This document shows positions 28,045-36,664 of a DNA stretch of 64,000 nucleotides, in pieces. The translations under genes were made by a program, and so were the position numbers. The notes beneath the pieces are model-generated. The model saw only the letters and a program-made list of their open reading frames with translations. It did no database searches and was not told where the DNA came from. This DNA comes from Winogradskyella algicola (GTDB lineage Bacteria > Bacteroidota > Bacteroidia > Flavobacteriales > Flavobacteriaceae): positions 62,001-126,000 of the forward strand of contig NZ_SZQF01000007.1 in assembly GCF_005869935.1 (NCBI RefSeq), in the 5' to 3' direction. Every line of letters starts with the position of its first letter. Position 1 is the first letter of the stretch.

Positions 28045-28353
28045 ATGGAGTTTGGAGAGTACATACGCTCATTGCGTGAAAACCGCAATTTGCTATTAAG
28101 AGAAATGGCTGCAAACCTAAATATGGACGTTGCCTATTTAAGCAAAATAGAACGAGGAAATCGGATGGCAAGACGCGAACAAGTAGTTGCATTCGCTAAA
28201 GCATTAAAACAAGACGAAAACGAATTAATTAAGCTATGGATGTCCGAACAAATTGTACTAATGCTCAAAAATGAAAAAGAGAGTACGGAAATCCTCAAAA
28301 TAGCTGAAGAAAAAATTAGTAAGATTGTTAAAAAGGGTAAGGATTTAAAGTAA
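28045..28353 (+). CDS. XRE family transcriptional regulator
   Basis: A 102-residue protein starting MEFGEYIRSLREN. An in-frame TTG at 28021 would add eight residues but lies inside the candidate operator, so the ATG at 28045 is chosen. Residues 5-60 are a Cro/C1-type HTH (LLLREMAANLNMDVAYLSKIERGNRMARREQV) and the C-terminal half is helical. It resembles regulators placed ahead of restriction-modification and other defence genes. It is 3 bp from the HEPN gene, so it probably autoregulates and limits the downstream defence genes. Confidence 0.88.
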   Translation: MEFGEYIRSLRENRNLLLREMAANLNMDVAYLSKIERGNRMARREQVVAFAKALKQDENELIKLWMSEQIVLMLKNEKESTEILKIAEEKISKIVKKGKDLK

Positions 28354-28356
28354 TTT

Positions 28357-29610
28357 ATGTTTAAAGAGAATAAATATTATGGCGAGGTATGGTTTAAATC
28401 TGCAGAGGATAATAAGTGCTTTTGTGTATTAGAGTTAATTAATGATGAAGTGCACATAACGACCAATTTGTCAGAAAGATTACCTGCCTATCAAATAGAG
28501 TTAATTTATGGGGTTTTTACAGGTTTAGGCTATTTAACTTTTGTAAACTGCAAGATTAAAAACAGTAGCAATGGAATAGTAGAGACTAAAACTTATAAGC
28601 CTAAATATACGTTTGCTTGTGCATATCATTTAATTGAACCTATAGGTTTGAAAATTAATGAATTTCAAATTGACAATTTAGCAATAGTGAGTTGGGTTAG
28701 AAAAATGCATTGGTATAATTCTTTAGAAGACAAACTTGAAAAAGAGGATGACGTAGTCCACAATACGAATATTACTAAAGACTTATCTATTAAAATCACA
28801 AAATCAACATCATATACTTCTAACCACGACTTTTTTAGAATGGACAATGTTGGATATGTCGATTTTATATCAGAAAAAAAATTGAGTATTCTTGAGAGTA
28901 TAGATTTATATAATTCATTTCAAAAATTATTTCATTTTTTATACGGTAAGTCTGTACAATTTAAATCTTTTAATTTTAAATGTTTAAGCTGTGGTAATTG
29001 GGCTTCGTTATATTACAAGGATGATTTCAACAAAGAAAACATATCTGGTTTTATAGCGCTTGACTATGATACTATTAAAGATGATTTGTCCAATATAATT
29101 AAGCATTGGTATAACAATGAAGGCATAAGTTATTGTGCTGATATTATTATCGAAAATTTACTCTCGGTTAAAACGAGTCATAGTAGGCGATTTACAAATT
29201 CCTATACAGCTTTCGAGGCTTATAGTTTGAAATTTGGTAATAAGATTAAGAACTCATCTTTTGCCAAAGATTTATTAGAACAAAAGCAATTATTAGTCGA
29301 TATAACTAATATTCCAGAAGATGATATTAAAACATATGTATCAAAGATTGTTCGTCATCGAGATTATTTAATACATCGCACTAAAACAAAAAACAATATT
29401 TTTTCACAGTTTGAACTATTGTATATATCCTTTTTATTAGATTATTTGGTTGGTTTAGGCTTGGTGAAACAAATGGAAGTTTCTGATAAAATTATTGAAA
29501 AAATAATAGAGCGTGCTAAATCTACATACCAAGATATGCAGTCTGTAAATAGACTACTAAACAAAGATTTATTAGTTGATAACAATAATAAAGTTCAACC
29601 TTCTATGTAA
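28357..29610 (+). CDS. ApeA-like HEPN domain protein (putative abortive-infection RNase)
   Basis: A 417-residue protein. The first 250 residues are beta-rich and resemble the N-terminal region of ApeA-like abortive-infection proteins, with a CLSCGNW motif near residue 208. The C-terminal 160 residues are all-helical and hold the HEPN RNase signature R-x4-H in IVRHRDYLIHR (R335 and H340). HEPN effectors typically cut tRNA or mRNA after an infection trigger. It sits between the XRE regulator (3 bp) and an Argonaute gene (21 bp), so it may be the toxic output of a pAgo sensor. Alternatively it could be an independent Abi gene. No signal peptide. Confidence 0.75.
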   Translation: MFKENKYYGEVWFKSAEDNKCFCVLELINDEVHITTNLSERLPAYQIELIYGVFTGLGYLTFVNCKIKNSSNGIVETKTYKPKYTFACAYHLIEPIGLKINEFQIDNLAIVSWVRKMHWYNSLEDKLEKEDDVVHNTNITKDLSIKITKSTSYTSNHDFFRMDNVGYVDFISEKKLSILESIDLYNSFQKLFHFLYGKSVQFKSFNFKCLSCGNWASLYYKDDFNKENISGFIALDYDTIKDDLSNIIKHWYNNEGISYCADIIIENLLSVKTSHSRRFTNSYTAFEAYSLKFGNKIKNSSFAKDLLEQKQLLVDITNIPEDDIKTYVSKIVRHRDYLIHRTKTKNNIFSQFELLYISFLLDYLVGLGLVKQMEVSDKIIEKIIERAKSTYQDMQSVNRLLNKDLLVDNNNKVQPSM

Positions 29611-29631
29611 AATTACAATATAATTTCATTT

Positions 29632-31743
29632 ATGCAAGAACACCTCAAAACCAACATACTTAATTTTAAATGGCCTAATAGTGCGCCTACAATATTTTTA
29701 TCATTAGAGGATATTGAAGGCAGTCATCCCATTCATAAATCTAAATTTTCAAGACAGATTAAAGAGGTGTTTCCAGACACAGACCTATCTAATACAGACC
29801 AAATATTTACAACATTTACAACAGAAACACCTAATGCACCAAGCATTAAGCTGAATTTAGTAAATGGTAGAGAATTGAGAATATATAAACAATACCTTAA
29901 ACACCAATTAAGAAGCTATTTTCAATCAAAAGACTATATAGTAGTAAAAAACTTTGTTGGTGATGTACAAGTGTGGATGCCTTCTCTTAAAGGCAATACA
30001 GAACATTATAATTTGTATTACAAATTCTCATTTAAGGTACAATTTGCAAAACTCACAGACTTACCAGAGCTTATTGTATCGTATGATGGCACATCAAAAG
30101 TCCTTACAACATCTGTTAAGGATATAGAGGAAACAGAGAATATTAAGCGTTGTGTATATGGACAAAAGACTTTTAATTACCAAATGAAACTCGATACAGA
30201 GGAGAAAGAAGAATTTTATAATGCAATTGAGTTTGACCAAGCATTCCCAATATTTAGTTTACCATTAGCACGAGCATTAAATATACCTATTGAAGAACCT
30301 GTAAGACCAATTAATAAATACCAAAAATATGTAGCACTTATCAATAATTTTGCAACCAACTATCTGTTTACAGAAGATTTTAAAGCCATATTTCCATTTA
30401 AGAATGATGCTTTTATAGATGTGCCTCTCAATCGTATCAACCATATCGACCCACAAGTAGGTTTATTAGAATTTGGTAAAGACCAATATGGTAATAAAAA
30501 AACACATTTAGTGCCTAAATTGGCAATGAATAACCTCAACCCTTACAAAAGACCCAACAACCAAAACATTAAGTTTTTCTTTGTATACCATACCTCACAT
30601 AAAGAAGCAATTAAAACCTTTTACAATAACCTCAAAACTGGTGTTACTGCGGATAAAAAGTATTTTAAAGGGATTGAGGCTTATGTAAATATTAAGGCTT
30701 CAACTTCTAAAGAACATTTTATTGAATTTACTAACGAAAACAACCCAATACCAGAAATAGTTGAAAAGTTAGAGAGTTTAACCTTCGACCACGATAATGT
30801 GCTTTACGCAGCTTTTTATTTAAGTCCTTTCGATAAGTTCACACAAAATCCCGAAGACCGCGAAATCTATATTCAAATCAAAGAACTGTTTTTAAATGAA
30901 GGCATTGTTACACAAGTGGTAGATTATGAAAAAATGGTGGTCAATATCGAGAATCAATACAACTTCCAATTTTCATTGCAAAATATGGCGTTAGCTATTC
31001 ACGCCAAATTAGGTGGCGCACCTTGGAAACTTGCAGTAACCGATAAAAAAGAATTAGTAATAGGTGTTGGTGCATTTACCAATCAAGGCGAAAACAGACG
31101 TTATATAGCAAGTGCTTTTAGCTTTCAAAACAATGGCTTATTTAGAAAGTTCGAATATTTTGACCAAAGCGAAACAGACCTATTGGCAGGAAGTATATGT
31201 AAAGCCATTAGAGATTTTACATCGGTTGCAGAAGCAGATAAAGTAGTCATTCACTTCTATAAGGAAATGAGTTACGAGGAACTAAAACCAATTATTAGAG
31301 GGATGCATACATTAGGGTTAAAAATTCCGCTCTACATTCTAAATATCAATAAAACAGAAGCAGAAGATATTATTGCTTACGACCTTAATTGGAACAAAAA
31401 GTTAATGCCTGTAAGTGGTACATACATACGTATTAGCGAAAATCATTTTTTGTTGTTTAATAATGCACGTTACCCTAATTCACAGCGGTATGCAGATACA
31501 GATGGTTATCCGTTCCCAATAAAAATTAAGGTAAGCAGTCCAGATGAAGATGCTTTTGAAGATGCAGATGTAGTGTTAGAATTATTAACACAAGTGTATC
31601 AGTTTAGCAGATTATATTGGAAATCGCTTCGACAACAAAATGTACCAATCACAATAAAATATCCAGAAATGGTAGCACAAATAGCACCACATTTTAATAA
31701 TGGCGTTCCAGACGATGCTAAAGATGCTCTATGGTTTTTGTAA
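29632..31743 (+). CDS. Long prokaryotic Argonaute with intact MID pocket and degenerate PIWI
   Basis: A 703-residue pAgo. The N-terminal about 330 residues should hold the N, linker and PAZ-type regions. MID covers roughly 330-455 and carries Y413, K417 and Q428 with K459 in AKLGGAPW, matching the guide 5'-phosphate pocket (spacing K to Q is 11 residues, as in Thermus Ago). The PIWI fold follows (IHAKLGG, ELVIGVGAF, KVVIHFYKEM, DGYPFPIKI, YPEMVAQIAPHF). Where active proteins have Asp in VIGID and RDG, this one has G480 and Y543, so slicing is probably lost. It is co-oriented with HEPN and XRE genes, suggesting a guided sensor. Confidence 0.85.
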   Translation: MQEHLKTNILNFKWPNSAPTIFLSLEDIEGSHPIHKSKFSRQIKEVFPDTDLSNTDQIFTTFTTETPNAPSIKLNLVNGRELRIYKQYLKHQLRSYFQSKDYIVVKNFVGDVQVWMPSLKGNTEHYNLYYKFSFKVQFAKLTDLPELIVSYDGTSKVLTTSVKDIEETENIKRCVYGQKTFNYQMKLDTEEKEEFYNAIEFDQAFPIFSLPLARALNIPIEEPVRPINKYQKYVALINNFATNYLFTEDFKAIFPFKNDAFIDVPLNRINHIDPQVGLLEFGKDQYGNKKTHLVPKLAMNNLNPYKRPNNQNIKFFFVYHTSHKEAIKTFYNNLKTGVTADKKYFKGIEAYVNIKASTSKEHFIEFTNENNPIPEIVEKLESLTFDHDNVLYAAFYLSPFDKFTQNPEDREIYIQIKELFLNEGIVTQVVDYEKMVVNIENQYNFQFSLQNMALAIHAKLGGAPWKLAVTDKKELVIGVGAFTNQGENRRYIASAFSFQNNGLFRKFEYFDQSETDLLAGSICKAIRDFTSVAEADKVVIHFYKEMSYEELKPIIRGMHTLGLKIPLYILNINKTEAEDIIAYDLNWNKKLMPVSGTYIRISENHFLLFNNARYPNSQRYADTDGYPFPIKIKVSSPDEDAFEDADVVLELLTQVYQFSRLYWKSLRQQNVPITIKYPEMVAQIAPHFNNGVPDDAKDALWFL

Positions 31744-31761
31744 TTTACCAATCAATTTATT

Positions 31762-31776
31762 TGCAACACCATTGCA
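31762..31776 (+). promoter_or_regulatory. TGCA-N7-TGCA box, candidate Fur/Zur-type operator
   Basis: TGCAACACCATTGCA lies just upstream of a TATATTTG -7 box (31789-31796) and overlaps the expected -33 region of the metal operon. The same spaced palindrome occurs at 38291 and 59374, all before metal genes. Confidence 0.55.
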
Positions 31777-31806
31777 TTCAATAATTTGTATATTTGTATA
31801 AATTAT

Positions 31807-32202
31807 ATGAAAATATTTGTTTCCATATCAATGTCTATTTTATTCTTTTTTCAAGGGATAAGCATAGATATGGACTTTTGTGGTCCAATTAAAGAAATTT
31901 CAAATGTAATTACCCATTATCAAGACCATAAAGTTTATGGAGACTCTTTCTTTGAATATGTAGTTGAAGATTACATTGAGAGCGATGCTAAAAATGAAGA
32001 GCATCATCATAACCCAGATAAGGAGAATACACCAGTCCATTCCCATAATCAATGTTGTCACCCTTTGGTATTAATTATTGCGAACAATAATTTGGCTTTA
32101 ACCAATCTATTAAAGTTTGAAGAGAAAAAACAATATAATTTACATAAAGTAAACTTCACTTCCAGATATTTGGAATCACTTTTCCAGCCACCTAAAGTAT
32201 AA
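31807..32202 (+). CDS. Small secreted His/Cys-containing protein of metal operon (HYC_CC_PP-like)
   Basis: A 131-residue protein from MKIFVSISMSILFFFQG; the start at 31807 gives a clean signal peptide. It carries MDFCG, a His-rich patch (EEHHHNPDKENTPVHSHNQCCHP) and a C-terminal FQPPKV. This order (xxCG, CC, PP) parallels the better-defined HYC_CC_PP protein at 40723. His, Cys and Asp side chains suggest periplasmic metal binding. It opens the efflux gene block, 123 bp before the fused RND pump. The function is inferred from context. Confidence 0.7.
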   Translation: MKIFVSISMSILFFFQGISIDMDFCGPIKEISNVITHYQDHKVYGDSFFEYVVEDYIESDAKNEEHHHNPDKENTPVHSHNQCCHPLVLIIANNNLALTNLLKFEEKKQYNLHKVNFTSRYLESLFQPPKV

Positions 32203-32325
32203 TTCAGTTTTTTAATGGATAGCTATATCCAATTTTGAGCCTAAAGGGTTCATTTCATTTTGTGTAATTCTATTTTCTTATATCAGAATTGTATCGAATA
32301 GTTTAACTGAATTAATACATTTTCT

Positions 32326-35300
32326 ATGATTAATAAAATCATTGATTTTTCAATCAATAACAAATTCATTATTGGTTTGCTTACGCTTACCATAATCGGA
32401 ACAGGTATTTGGAGTATGACCAAAGTGCCAATAGATGCTGTTCCAGATATTACCAATAACCAAGTACAGGTTATTACACAATCCCCCAATTTAGGTACTG
32501 AAGATATTGAGCAAATTGTTACTTATCCAATTGAAGTGGCAATGAGCAATCTTCCTGATGTTCAGGAAATAAGGTCAATTTCTCGTTTTGGCTTATCTGT
32601 GGTTACTATTGTATTTGATGATGATATGGGAACATATCTACCTCGCCAATTAGTAGCCGAAAAACTAAACAAAGTCAAAGAGCAAATACCTGCTGGATTT
32701 GGCGAACCTACAATGGGTCCTATTTCAACAGGTTTAGGAGAGATTTACCAATACACACTAAAAGTTGCACCAGAGTTTAAAGACAAATACAACATTGCAG
32801 ATTTACGCTCAATGCAAGACTGGATTGTACAGCGTCAAATGGCAATGGTTCCTGGTGTGGTAGAAGTAAACGCTATTGGTGGAAAAATAAAACAATACGA
32901 AGTAGCGGTTGACCCAAACGATTTAAATGCTATTGGCCTTACCATTACAGATGTGTTTAATGCACTTGAAGCCAATAATCAAAATACAGGAGGTGCATAT
33001 ATTGAAAAGAACCATCAAGCCAATTTTATTCGTGGTGAAGGCTTGGTGAGAAGTTTAGAGGACATTAAAAAAATCACTGTCAAGAATATTAATAATATAC
33101 CTGTCACTATTGGCGATATTGCTACGGTACAATTTGGCTCTGCAATTCGTTACGGTGCATTAACCCAAGATGGTGAAGGAGAAGTTGTAGGTGGATTGGT
33201 AATGATGCTAAAAGGAGCTAATTCCAATGATGTTATTGCCAATGTAAAAGAGCGAATGACTCAAATTGAAAAGTCGTTACCAGAAGGCGTAATTATTGAA
33301 CCATTATTAGACCGAAGTAAATTAATTGGCGAAACAACTTCTACAGTAACAACTAATCTTATTGAAGGTGCATTAATCGTCATTTTTGTGTTGGTCTTTT
33401 TGTTAGGTAATTGGCGAGGAGGTTTAATAGTTGCCTCTACTATTCCATTATCCTTATTATTTGCTTTTATTTTAATGAATGTTTTTGATGTTTGGGTAAA
33501 CCTAATGAGTTTAGGAGCAATTGATTTCGGAATCATTGTAGATGGTGCTGTAATTATTGTTGAAAGCACTGTTTTTCTTATAGCATCACAAGTTTTGAAA
33601 AAGAAACAACTTACATCTAAAGAAAGAGATAAAGTTGCTTCTAATGCTTCAAAAAAGATGATGAATGCTGCCTTCTTCGGTCAGTTGATTATCCTTATCG
33701 TTTTTCTACCCATTTTAGCCTTACAAGGTATTGAAGGAAAGATGTTTAAACCAATGGCTTTGACCTTTATTTTTGCTATGATTGGTGCAATGGTACTTTG
33801 TTTAACCTATGTGCCAATGATGTCAGCTTTAATATTAAGAGCACCTAAAAACGATAAAAAATCTTATGGAGATAGATTTGTGCATTGGGTTGAAGATAAA
33901 TACCAACCTTTATTGGTTAGAGCCTTGCGAAAAGGGAAATGGGTAATTGGTATTGCAGTTGTGTTGTTCGGAATAACCGTTTTTATGTTTTCAAGAATGG
34001 GTGGCGAGTTCATTCCGCAACTCGATGAAGGTGATATTGCATTTCACGCTATTTTAAAACCAGGTAGTTCACTTACAGAAACTATTGAAACTACTACCAA
34101 AATAGAACAAATAGTAAAAGCAAAATTTCCAGAAGTTGATAAAATTGTGAGTCGTATTGGTGTTGCCGAAATTCCAACCGACCCGATGCCTATGGATATT
34201 GCCGATGTTTTTGTAATTCTGAAACCTAAAAGTGAATGGACTACTATAGAATCAAAAGATGAATTGATTGAAGCAATGAAAGAAGCAGTTGAAATGGTTC
34301 CTGGTGTTAATTATGAGTTTACACAACCTATTGAAATGCGTTTTAACGAGTTATTAGAAGGTGTTCGTGAAGATATTGCTATAAAACTTTATGGTGAAGA
34401 CATTGATATTCTATCTCAAAAAGCCGAAGAAATATCTAAAATTATCGCAGGTACTGAAGGTATTGGTGATATGAAAGCGGAAGCCACAACAGGTTTGCCA
34501 CAAATGACAATCAATTACAACAGGAATAAATTGGCGCAATATGGTCTTCAAATAAATACGCTTAATCAAACCGTACAATCTGCATTTGCAGGTGGTACAG
34601 CAGGTGTAATTTTTGAAGGTGAAAAACGCTTCGATTTAGTAGTACGATTAAGCGATCAAAACCGTAAGGATATTTCAGATGTTCAAAACCTGTATATCAA
34701 TTTACCTTCGGGTGCTCAAATTCCTTTACGTGAAATTGCAGATGTAAGCTATAAAGCAGGACCAATGCAAATCAGTAGAGATAACACCAATAGAAGAACC
34801 TATGTAGGTGTTAATGTTAGAGGACGTGATGTAAAATCGTTAGTAACTGAAATTAAATCAAAATTAGATGCACAATTAGAATTACCATCAGGTTATTTTA
34901 TTCGTTATGGTGGTGCATTTGAAAATTTAGAACGTGCCAGCAACCGATTACAAACCGTTGTGCCTATTGCATTGTTACTCATATTTATACTAATATATTT
35001 TGCATTAAAATCTTTACCACAGACCTTAATGATTTACATAGCTATTCCAATGGCAACTATTGGTGGTGTTGTGGCGTTGTGGTTACGTGATATGCCATTT
35101 AGTATTTCGGCAGGTGTTGGTTTTATTGTGCTGTTTGGTGTTGCAGTTTTAAATGGTTTGGTAATGATAAGCGGACTCAACGAATTAAAAGAAGAAGGTG
35201 TAACCAATCTAAAGGATAGAATAGTTGAAGGTACTAAACGAAGAATCAGACCTATTATGCTAACTGCTTTTACAGATGTATTAGGCTTTCTACCAATGGC

Positions 35301-36660
35301 TATTTCATCATCAGCTGGTGCAGAAGTACAACGTCCATTGGCAACGGTTGTTATTGGTGGATTATTAACTTCAACTTTGCTTACCTTATTTGTTTTACCA
35401 ATTTTATATCATTGGGTAGAAAACAAATCTTTTACGTTTAAGCCAAATAAAAAGTTAGTAACAGCAACAGCAGTTGTATTATTACTATTTGGCTTTTCAC
35501 CACAAAGTAATGCACAAGAGTTGAATGATACAATTCCCGAAATTTCATTACAGGAAGCTGTTAAACTCGCAAAAAGTAATTATCCATTATTGAAGCAAAA
35601 GCAGTTGGAAATTACAAAACAAGAACAATTAAAATCGACTGCCTATGATTTCGGAACGACTCAAATTTTTACAGGTGGAGAAGAAATTGATAATGGAAAT
35701 GGCATCTATACAACCATTGGTATTGGTCAATCAAATATCGATGTATTTGGCATTGGTTCTAAAAAGAAGCTACAAGAACAACGCATTCAATTGGCACAAA
35801 AAGCCTTTCAACTTTCCGAGTTGGAATTAGAATTGGAAGTTAAAAAAGCTTGGTCTAATTGCTATCAAATGAAACAAAACTATGATTTGTATAAGGAATT
35901 GGATTCCATTTATTCCAAATTCGAGCAAGCAGTAGCTTTAAATTATGAAGTCGAAGCTATTTCTAAATTAGAATATTCGGCAGCAAAAAATCAAGCGTTT
36001 CAAATTCAGAATAAAAAAGCGCAAGCCTATAGTAATTATCTTATTGCCTTACAGCAATTCAATTTGTGGTTGGTATCAGAAGAAATTTTTACAGTTTCAG
36101 ATGAATTTGAGGTAGCGATAGATAGTGATATGGAAACATTCAGTATTGAAAGTCATCCATTGTACAGTATGTCGCAGAACATTGTAGATGAAGCGGAAGC
36201 TAAATATAAAGCTGCAAAAGCAGATAATTTGCCAAAGTTCAATCTTCAAGGTGGTTTACAAAAAGTAAATGGCAATTCAGGATTTTACACCTATCAAGCA
36301 GGAATTTCAGTTCCGTTTTTATCAGGTTCTAGCAAAGCACAAGTTAGAAGTGCCAGAATTGATAAAGAAATAGCGGAAACCAATGTAGCGTTCAAAAAAC
36401 AGGAAGTACAATCAAGGTTTGTTCAGGCTAAAGAAAATTATATGAAATGGAAAACATCTTGGGAGTTTTACAAAGACCAAGTTTTACCATTAACAAAAGA
36501 GCAAAAAACAGGTGCATTACTGGCATATAGAGAAGGCGAAATTGATTATACTGCATTTACGCAGTTGATAAAAGAAGCAATTCAATCGGAACTGGAAGCA
36601 CAGACTGCATTAGTAAACTATTTAGAAAGCACATTTCAATTACAATATTTTAATAAATAA
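32326..36660 (+). CDS. CzcA-like heavy-metal RND pump fused to TolC-like outer-membrane channel
   Basis: A 1444-residue fusion. Residues 1 to about 1035 are an HME-RND permease with 12 transmembrane helices. The TM4 signature D400-FGIIVD406-GAV matches the Zn/Co/Cd (CzcA-type) class. Residues about 1042-1064 form a basic-hydrophobic segment ending SNAQ, like an internal signal peptide. The remaining 380 residues are a TolC/CusC-type outer-membrane factor with the coiled-coil pattern. The fusion is a Bacteroidota arrangement and implies proteolytic release of the channel. The adaptor gene starts 4 bp later. Confidence 0.92.
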   Translation: MINKIIDFSINNKFIIGLLTLTIIGTGIWSMTKVPIDAVPDITNNQVQVITQSPNLGTEDIEQIVTYPIEVAMSNLPDVQEIRSISRFGLSVVTIVFDDDMGTYLPRQLVAEKLNKVKEQIPAGFGEPTMGPISTGLGEIYQYTLKVAPEFKDKYNIADLRSMQDWIVQRQMAMVPGVVEVNAIGGKIKQYEVAVDPNDLNAIGLTITDVFNALEANNQNTGGAYIEKNHQANFIRGEGLVRSLEDIKKITVKNINNIPVTIGDIATVQFGSAIRYGALTQDGEGEVVGGLVMMLKGANSNDVIANVKERMTQIEKSLPEGVIIEPLLDRSKLIGETTSTVTTNLIEGALIVIFVLVFLLGNWRGGLIVASTIPLSLLFAFILMNVFDVWVNLMSLGAIDFGIIVDGAVIIVESTVFLIASQVLKKKQLTSKERDKVASNASKKMMNAAFFGQLIILIVFLPILALQGIEGKMFKPMALTFIFAMIGAMVLCLTYVPMMSALILRAPKNDKKSYGDRFVHWVEDKYQPLLVRALRKGKWVIGIAVVLFGITVFMFSRMGGEFIPQLDEGDIAFHAILKPGSSLTETIETTTKIEQIVKAKFPEVDKIVSRIGVAEIPTDPMPMDIADVFVILKPKSEWTTIESKDELIEAMKEAVEMVPGVNYEFTQPIEMRFNELLEGVREDIAIKLYGEDIDILSQKAEEISKIIAGTEGIGDMKAEATTGLPQMTINYNRNKLAQYGLQINTLNQTVQSAFAGGTAGVIFEGEKRFDLVVRLSDQNRKDISDVQNLYINLPSGAQIPLREIADVSYKAGPMQISRDNTNRRTYVGVNVRGRDVKSLVTEIKSKLDAQLELPSGYFIRYGGAFENLERASNRLQTVVPIALLLIFILIYFALKSLPQTLMIYIAIPMATIGGVVALWLRDMPFSISAGVGFIVLFGVAVLNGLVMISGLNELKEEGVTNLKDRIVEGTKRRIRPIMLTAFTDVLGFLPMAISSSAGAEVQRPLATVVIGGLLTSTLLTLFVLPILYHWVENKSFTFKPNKKLVTATAVVLLLFGFSPQSNAQELNDTIPEISLQEAVKLAKSNYPLLKQKQLEITKQEQLKSTAYDFGTTQIFTGGEEIDNGNGIYTTIGIGQSNIDVFGIGSKKKLQEQRIQLAQKAFQLSELELELEVKKAWSNCYQMKQNYDLYKELDSIYSKFEQAVALNYEVEAISKLEYSAAKNQAFQIQNKKAQAYSNYLIALQQFNLWLVSEEIFTVSDEFEVAIDSDMETFSIESHPLYSMSQNIVDEAEAKYKAAKADNLPKFNLQGGLQKVNGNSGFYTYQAGISVPFLSGSSKAQVRSARIDKEIAETNVAFKKQEVQSRFVQAKENYMKWKTSWEFYKDQVLPLTKEQKTGALLAYREGEIDYTAFTQLIKEAIQSELEAQTALVNYLESTFQLQYFNK

Positions 36661-36664
36661 GACA

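Noticed and set aside
28357-29610. HEPN gene as the toxin of a two-gene HEPN/MNT toxin-antitoxin pair
   Set aside because: No MNT nucleotidyltransferase gene is adjacent. The neighbours are an XRE regulator and an Argonaute.
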